Below, piece after piece: positions 5,913 through 9,170 of a stretch of 9,170 nt of DNA (within the stretch, counting starts at the first letter, position 1; each line of letters starts with the position of its first letter). This DNA comes from Actinomycetota bacterium (lineage in GTDB: Bacteria > Actinomycetota > Acidimicrobiia > IMCC26256 > BP-133): the NCBI GenBank assembly GCA_030838815.1, contig JAUZEX010000005.1:1-9170 (forward strand), read 5' to 3'. The notes beneath the pieces are model-generated. The model searched no databases and was not told where the DNA came from. It was given only the letters and a program-made list of their open reading frames with translations. A program made the position numbers and the translations under genes.

Positions 5913-6719
5913 TCAGACCCTGGATCCGGCCCGGCGGGCACCGCCGAGGACGGAGAGGCCACCGGCGGCGAGGGCGCCGCCGCCCAGGATCAGCAGGAGC
6001 CGGGCCGAGTGCGGCCCGGTGTGGGGCAGGGTCGAGCCGCCAACCGCGGCGGCCTTCGGGGCGGGGGCGCTGGAGGCGGGCCGGGACGGCATCGCCGCCG
6101 CGTCAGGCTTCGGGGCGGCCGCCGCGGCCGGCGCCGGTTTGGCCACCGCCGGTGCGCCGTCGGCGGTCTTCGGGGCCGGGCCGGCCGCCGGCGCGTCGCC
6201 CATCGACATCGTCGGGGCGGGCGTCGGGCCGGCCTTCGGGGCCGGGGCGGGTGCGGGTGCGGGTGCAGCCGGCGCCGCGGTGCCCACGATGAAAGCGCCG
6301 TTCATGAGGTTGGGATGGACTTCGCAGTGGAAGTGGTATGTGCCCGGCTTCAGCGCCGGCACGTTGTAGGTCAGGCTCTTCGGCCCCTGCACGATGTCGC
6401 CCTCGAAGAGCGTCGTGGTCGCCGTGTGGGACGGCAGGATGGCCACGTTGTGGCGGTCGCTGTCCTTGTTGTCGAACCGGATGGTGAAGGACTCACCGGC
6501 CGGCACCGCGAGGCAGTCCTTGTCGAACTTGTGGCCATCGGCCGTCAGCGCCAGCGACGTACCCGCCGGCGAGCACGTCGGGCCCATGTCCATGGTGGGG
6601 GACACTCCTGAACCCCCGGGCGTGTCGGCCGCGGCCGCCGGACGAACCCCGGCACCTCCGCCGGTCGCCAGCACCGCGGCGACGGCGACCGCCCCTAGCC
6701 ACTTCCCCATCGTCTCCAT
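5913..6719 (-). CDS. Exported cupredoxin with Pro/Ala stalk and LPHTG cell-wall anchor
   Basis: 268 residues from ATG at 6719; ATG at 6710 (265 residues) is an equally plausible start. GGGGAGGGG lies just before the first and GGAG three bases before the second. Residues 1-31 form a signal peptide ending AAA. The cupredoxin domain (about 45-147) has the blue-copper pattern: His90 in RHNVAIL, then YHFHCEVHPNLMNGAF with Cys132, His135 and Met139 as likely ligands. Residues about 148-228 are a low-complexity Pro/Ala/Lys stalk. The end is a complete sorting signal: LPHTG at 231-235, a hydrophobic helix (about 240-258) and the basic tail ARRAGSRV. The protein should therefore be linked to the cell wall by a sortase; none is encoded in the window. 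It probably transfers electrons or binds copper outside the membrane. It lies 200 bp upstream of the iron-permease operon in the same direction, but a hairpin separates them and it seems to have its own promoter. Confidence 0.92.
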   Translation of the reverse strand: METMGKWLGAVAVAAVLATGGGAGVRPAAAADTPGGSGVSPTMDMGPTCSPAGTSLALTADGHKFDKDCLAVPAGESFTIRFDNKDSDRHNVAILPSHTATTTLFEGDIVQGPKSLTYNVPALKPGTYHFHCEVHPNLMNGAFIVGTAAPAAPAPAPAPAPKAGPTPAPTMSMGDAPAAGPAPKTADGAPAVAKPAPAAAAAPKPDAAAMPSRPASSAPAPKAAAVGGSTLPHTGPHSARLLLILGGGALAAGGLSVLGGARRAGSRV

Positions 6720-6758
6720 CCCCTCCCCGGCCAGCGGAAACGCTCGGCCCGGCCACAA

Positions 6759-6787
6759 AGAGTGTCAGTGCTGACTAACGCTGACAA
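6759..6787 (-). promoter_or_regulatory. Candidate promoter and palindromic operator of the cupredoxin gene
   Basis: On the minus strand TTGTCA (6782-6787) is a five-of-six -35 match. Seventeen bases later CACTCT (6759-6764) is only a weak -10. The same stretch holds three copies of CTGAC: inverted at 6764-6768, direct at 6771-6775 and direct at 6781-6785. The outer copies form TGTCAG...CTGACA, the first pair forms GTCAG-TG-CTGAC, and the two direct copies are spaced 10 bp apart, one helical turn. This looks like a repressor or activator site over the promoter; the regulator is unknown. Confidence 0.4.
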
Positions 6788-6831
6788 GTGCTGCCAATTC
6801 GCGTCCCTCAGGTGGTGGTCGGGGAGAAAGA

Positions 6832-7353
6832 TCAAGGAGCCGGCTCGAGCCCCGCTTTCCAGTCCGCCAACCGCATCTGGGCCCGCTCCACCTCGACCCG
6901 GAGCCGAACCAGCTGGTTCTCAGGAAGGGCGAAGAGCGGCTCCACCGGAGCCGCCAGGGGAGGCGCCGGAGCGGCGGGGACCGGCGGGCCCGCCGGACGG
7001 GCCGTCGGGGCGGCGGGGCCGTTGGCGATCGGCAACGACGATGGCGACCACGCGGCCCGGGCCGGCCGCGGACCGGCGGCGGCACCGGCGCGGATGGCCT
7101 GGCGGGCCCGGCGTTCGGCCAGGATCGGGACGAACTCGGTGACGGACGCCGACACCAGTAGGCCCTGGGCGGAGCTGAAGACCAGCGCTTCGGCGAGCTG
7201 GGCCGGGAGCCGGTCGCCGAAGTCGGCGGCCAGGGCGCAGGCGGCGAACCGCAGCCGGTCCGTCAGGTCGATCTCGCCCGGCGGGGCGCCGTTGACCCCC
7301 GTCGCGGCCATCTCGTCCCGCAGATCGAGCTCTGGGCTGTCGCTCTCGTCCAT
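6832..7353 (-). CDS. Hypothetical protein with putative three-helix domain, Pro/Ala linker and C-terminal helix
   Basis: 173 residues from ATG at 7353, preceded by AGGGGG at a five-base spacing. An acidic N-terminus (1-30) is followed by a compact helical segment (about 31-88) ending FVPILAERRARQAIR (74-88). That ending resembles the FVPxLxERRAR motif of small actinobacterial three-helix-bundle dimerisation domains; this is recalled, not searched. A low-complexity Pro/Ala linker (about 90-138) then leads to an amphipathic helix with coiled-coil spacing (about 143-168, NQLVRLRVEVERAQMRLADW). There is no signal peptide or membrane segment, so the protein should be cytoplasmic. It could self-associate through both ends, but no enzymatic function is visible. 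It lies upstream of the cupredoxin gene on the same strand across a 112-bp gap and is divergent from the small plus-strand gene. Confidence 0.75.
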   Translation of the reverse strand: MDESDSPELDLRDEMAATGVNGAPPGEIDLTDRLRFAACALAADFGDRLPAQLAEALVFSSAQGLLVSASVTEFVPILAERRARQAIRAGAAAGPRPARAAWSPSSLPIANGPAAPTARPAGPPVPAAPAPPLAAPVEPLFALPENQLVRLRVEVERAQMRLADWKAGLEPAP

Positions 7354-7593
7354 CCCGGCCCCCTGCAGTCGGGCGTGCGTCCGCCCATCCTTAGCCCATC
7401 CGGGCTTGTCAGAGCGAGGGCTGGTTCGTGAAATGGACGTTTCCCCACAAGGCGGGCCTCCTGGGGCGCCGTATGTTCGGTTTCGACTTCAGCCGGGAAA
7501 TCTCTTGACCGATGGTTCCGCGATTCCGGTAAAGGTCGTACCGACCCCCGCCGATACCTGGAATTGACAGGCAAGAAGGGGAAAGGGAAGCCG
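7354..7593. other. Divergent intergenic region
   Basis: This 240-bp stretch separates two genes transcribed away from each other and should hold both promoters. It is noticeably less GC-rich near 7480-7570. For the plus-strand gene, TTGACC (7505-7510) and TAAAGG (7530-7535) are a poor promoter pair because the spacer is 19 bases. A small palindrome GGTCG-TAC-CGACC (7534-7546) follows and could be an operator. A direct repeat CCCATCC-TTAG-CCCATCC lies near 7384-7401 on the side of the minus-strand gene. No coding region with a start signal was found. Confidence 0.5.
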
Positions 7594-7887
7594 ATGAGAG
7601 TCGTGGTCTGGGGTAGCGGAATCGTCGAAAGCCAGATGCTGTGGGAGCGGGGCGAGAGCACGCTCGAGGCGCAGCACCTGGCCGAAACCCTCTCGATCGC
7701 CTGGGACGACATCGAGGGTCCGGAGCGCTGGTCGCTCGAGATCGAGTGCCCCCAGCCCGACGACGTGCTCCGCCTGGTCGAGGAGACCTCCGGTGACGAC
7801 GCCGTCCTCGGTTGGTCGCCCTGCCCCCGGGATGTCCCGACGGCTTGGTACATGGCCGAGGACACGTCCTTCGGCGGTGAGTGGTAG
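7594..7887 (+). CDS. Small acidic Trp-rich hypothetical protein
   Basis: 97 residues from ATG at 7594. The purine-rich AAGGGGAAAGGGAAG just upstream acts as ribosome binding site, and the in-frame TTG at 7564 lies before it, so it is not the start. The protein is acidic and has seven tryptophans in 97 residues (6, 17, 37, 46, 74, 85 and 97, the last being the C-terminal residue). The beginning MRVVVWGSG looks like a first beta strand with a Gly turn, but the rest does not continue as a Rossmann fold. There is no signal peptide, membrane helix or metal-binding Cys/His cluster. I do not recognise the family. Codon use matches its neighbours, which supports a real gene. Its TAG abuts the TAG of the opposing DUF72 gene with no spacer. 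Confidence 0.75.
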   Translation: MRVVVWGSGIVESQMLWERGESTLEAQHLAETLSIAWDDIEGPERWSLEIECPQPDDVLRLVEETSGDDAVLGWSPCPRDVPTAWYMAEDTSFGGEW

Positions 7888-8655
7888 CTACTCCTCCGCC
7901 ATCCGCTTGAGGATGGCGGCGTCCCGGGGTCCCGTGGCGCTGTCCTCGTGCTTGAGGTAGCAGTACACGTCGACCCCCTCTTCGAGGGCGGAGCGGAACG
8001 TCGCCCCCCAGCCTTCGAGAGCCTTCTCGTCGTAACCCGTCCCCCGCAGCCGCACGTAGGCGAAGTCGCCCGTCCGGCGGAAGGTGGCCGGAGCCTCCGA
8101 GCCCGGGGTTCCGGGGGCGCCCCCCGGGGGTGGATCAGCGACGCAGAGGGCCACGCCGGCGGCGCCAAGCTTGGAGCGGACCTCGTCGGTGTCGAACGAC
8201 GGGTGGCGGAACTCCATGGCGTAACGGTGCGGGGCGGGCCCGGATCTCTTCTCGACTGCGGCGAGGTCGGCCAGGAACCCGTCGAGCACCTCGGGGTCGT
8301 ACTTGAGGTTCGGCGGGCACTGGAACAACACCGGGCCGAGCCTCGGGCCGAGGGGGGCGACCGCCTCCAGGAACCGGCCGAGCCGCTCGCCGGTGTCCTT
8401 CAGCCGGGCGAAGTGGGTGATGCCCTGGTTGGCCTTGAGGGCGAACACGAAGCCGTCGGAGGTGGCGCCGGACCAGGCCTCCATCATGGAAGGGGTCGGT
8501 GAGCGCCGGAACGTGTAGTTGACCTCGACGCTGCCGAACTGGCCGGCGTAGTAGCCGAGCATGCCGGCGCTCTTCGTGCCCGGCGGGTAGAAGGGCCCGA
8601 TCCACTCCTTGTAAGCGAACCCCGACGTCCCCAAAAACAACCGGCCGGAAGGCAT
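7888..8655 (-). CDS. DUF72 (YecE-like) TIM-barrel protein
   Basis: 255 residues from ATG at 8655, a normal length for DUF72. Family motifs appear in order: LGTSGFAYKEWIGPFYP at 8-24, VEVNYTFRR at 43-51, ALKANQGITH at 72-81, FQCPPNLKYD at 111-120, MEFRHPSF at 147-154, YVRLRG at 200-205 and YCYLKHED at 231-238. DUF72 proteins adopt a TIM-barrel fold; conserved acidic and aromatic residues suggest an enzyme, but the reaction is not established. No signal peptide is present, so it is cytoplasmic. There is no Shine-Dalgarno before the ATG, and a GCATC-CGC-GATGC palindrome covers the start codon. The gene converges with the small Trp-rich gene and diverges from the DUF3097 gene. Confidence 0.95.
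   Translation of the reverse strand: MPSGRLFLGTSGFAYKEWIGPFYPPGTKSAGMLGYYAGQFGSVEVNYTFRRSPTPSMMEAWSGATSDGFVFALKANQGITHFARLKDTGERLGRFLEAVAPLGPRLGPVLFQCPPNLKYDPEVLDGFLADLAAVEKRSGPAPHRYAMEFRHPSFDTDEVRSKLGAAGVALCVADPPPGGAPGTPGSEAPATFRRTGDFAYVRLRGTGYDEKALEGWGATFRSALEEGVDVYCYLKHEDSATGPRDAAILKRMAEE
7896..7919 (+). terminator. Perfect hairpin at the convergent gene junction
   Basis: CCGCCATCC-GCTTGA-GGATGGCGG has a nine-base perfect stem and a six-base loop. It begins eight bases after the stop of the plus-strand gene, where a terminator would be expected, and lies inside the last codons of the opposing DUF72 gene (encoding the LKRMAEE end). No T-run follows. A terminator for the small gene is plausible; a coincidence of coding sequence cannot be excluded. 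Confidence 0.4.
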
Positions 8656-8695
8656 CCGCGATGCTTACCACGGCGGCCGGTATCGTCAGCCGCCC
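8656..8695. promoter_or_regulatory. 40-bp divergent promoter region, apparently leaderless on both sides
   Basis: Only 40 bases separate the DUF72 ATG (8655, minus) from the DUF3097 GTG (8696, plus), and neither start has a Shine-Dalgarno. On the plus strand TATCGT (8681-8686) fits the actinobacterial TAnnnT -10 pattern and ends nine bases before GTG, as expected for a leaderless mRNA. On the minus strand TAAGCA lies six bases before the ATG. The inverted repeat GCATC-CGC-GATGC (8652-8664) spans the DUF72 start and could be an operator. Confidence 0.4.
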
Positions 8696-9170
8696 GTGAC
8701 GACCCCATCCCATTCCCGAGGGGGCGGCATCCTCGGGGGCCCGGTCGACGGGCCCGAGCGGCTGGCCGCCCGGTTCCCGGCCTGCGAGGCCCGGCCGGGG
8801 CTTCCCGTTGCGCACCGCTCGTCCGGATTTGCCGGCCGGATCGTGGCCCTCGATGGCGACGACGTCGTCGTGGCCGGCCAGACCGGCCTCCAGAAGCGCT
8901 TCCGCAACGCGCCCGGCTCCTTCTCGGTCGGCGGCCAGACGGTGCACCTCGTGGCCCCGCCACCCCCGCCGGCGGGGCCCGACACGCTGTCCGGCGGCCG
9001 GGTGTCGGCCTCCGGGCGCACCGCCTCCGGCAGCCGGGCCGTGATCGGCGCCAAGGCCCGGGTGGCCCGGCCCAGCCGGATCCTGGTCGAGGGCGTCCAC
9101 GACGCCGAGCTGGTGGAGAAGGTGTGGGGCGACGACCTCCGGCTCGAGGGCGTCGTCGTCGAGCGACTCG
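8696..9170 (+). CDS. DUF3097 family protein, N-terminal part (cut by window edge)
   Basis: The open frame from GTG at 8696 runs 158 codons to the right edge without a stop. The first 100 residues are variable: SSGFAGRIVAL at 42-52, a beta-rich segment with QKRFRNAPGSFSVGGQ, and a Pro run (88-92). They are followed by the conserved DUF3097 core, GRTASGSRAVIGAKARVA (107-124) and then ILVEGVHDAELVEKVWGDDL (129-148) and EGVVVE. DUF3097 is an actinobacterial family of unknown function. The VEGxHDAEL segment resembles the first acidic motif of Toprim domains (Glu in a strand-turn-helix), which suggests nucleic-acid or nucleotide chemistry; that is my inference. The only alternative start, ATG at 8661, reaches a stop after 12 codons. 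Transcription is probably leaderless. Confidence 0.9.
   Translation, partial: MTTPSHSRGGGILGGPVDGPERLAARFPACEARPGLPVAHRSSGFAGRIVALDGDDVVVAGQTGLQKRFRNAPGSFSVGGQTVHLVAPPPPPAGPDTLSGGRVSASGRTASGSRAVIGAKARVARPSRILVEGVHDAELVEKVWGDDLRLEGVVVERL

Noticed and set aside
6247..6266. Tandem GGTGCG hexamers in the cupredoxin gene as a phase-variable repeat
   Set aside because: The units are in-frame codons of the Pro/Ala stalk; copy changes would alter stalk length only, not switch the gene.
7564..7569. Perfect TTGACA as a -35 element
   Set aside because: It lies only 24 bases before the ATG of the small gene, with no -10 at 16-18 bases; the region there is the ribosome binding site.
7263..8168. Minus-strand open frame (301 residues) across the small gene and the DUF72 end
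   Set aside because: Ser/Arg/Pro-rich, crosses two well-supported genes and an intergenic region, and has no start signal.
8135..9100. Minus-strand open frame (321 residues) across the DUF72/DUF3097 divergence
   Set aside because: It runs antisense to the conserved DUF3097 core and out of frame with DUF72; its protein is low complexity.

Overview
The window is very GC-rich with strong third-position G/C bias. It reads as chromosomal DNA of a high-GC actinobacterium. Supporting points are a DUF3097 gene (an actinobacterial family), an LPxTG-type wall-anchor signal, an IdeR/DtxR-like operator, GTG starts and apparently leaderless genes. A deep actinobacterial lineage such as Acidimicrobiia would fit, but that is a guess. 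No tRNA, rRNA, CRISPR array, transposase, phage gene or attachment site was seen. All ten genes look native in base composition.

Layout from left to right. (1) 1-1259, minus: a secreted NHL-repeat beta-propeller protein, cut by the left edge. (2) 1360-5713, minus: a four-gene operon read from right to left. It encodes a secreted or lipid-anchored protein with an EfeO/FTR1-associated helical domain, an FTR1-family iron permease with a periplasmic N-terminal domain, a hydantoinase/oxoprolinase-family (ASKHA-fold) protein and a small single-pass membrane protein. The first three genes are separated by only 7 and 2 bases. Its promoter (-35 TTGCCG, 17-bp spacer, -10 TATATT) is overlapped by an IdeR/DtxR-like box at 5750-5768. 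(3) 5913-6719, minus: an exported cupredoxin with a Pro/Ala-rich stalk and a C-terminal LPHTG sorting signal. It is followed by a large two-tier hairpin (5838-5893) that separates it from the iron operon. (4) 6832-7353, minus: a small protein with a putative three-helix domain and a Pro/Ala linker. (5) 7594-7887, plus: a small Trp-rich hypothetical protein, converging stop-to-stop with a DUF72/YecE TIM-barrel gene (7888-8655, minus). (6) 8696-9170, plus: the start of a DUF3097 gene with a Toprim-like motif, divergent from DUF72 across only 40 bp.

How the genes may work together. The most coherent system is 1360-6719, an envelope iron-acquisition locus. The wall-anchored cupredoxin could handle copper-dependent redox or metal capture outside the membrane. 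The small secreted protein and the permease's own N-terminal domain would pass ferric iron to the FTR1 channel with its two REGxE motifs. Iron would shut the operon off through the box over the -10 element. This resembles EfeUO and FtrABCD/Fet3-Ftr1 logic, but with the cupredoxin and helical modules on separate polypeptides and no visible EfeB peroxidase. The unusual part is a hydantoinase-like ATPase-fold gene placed as the third cistron, with no HyuB partner. Its role in an iron operon is unknown and is the best candidate for something undescribed here.
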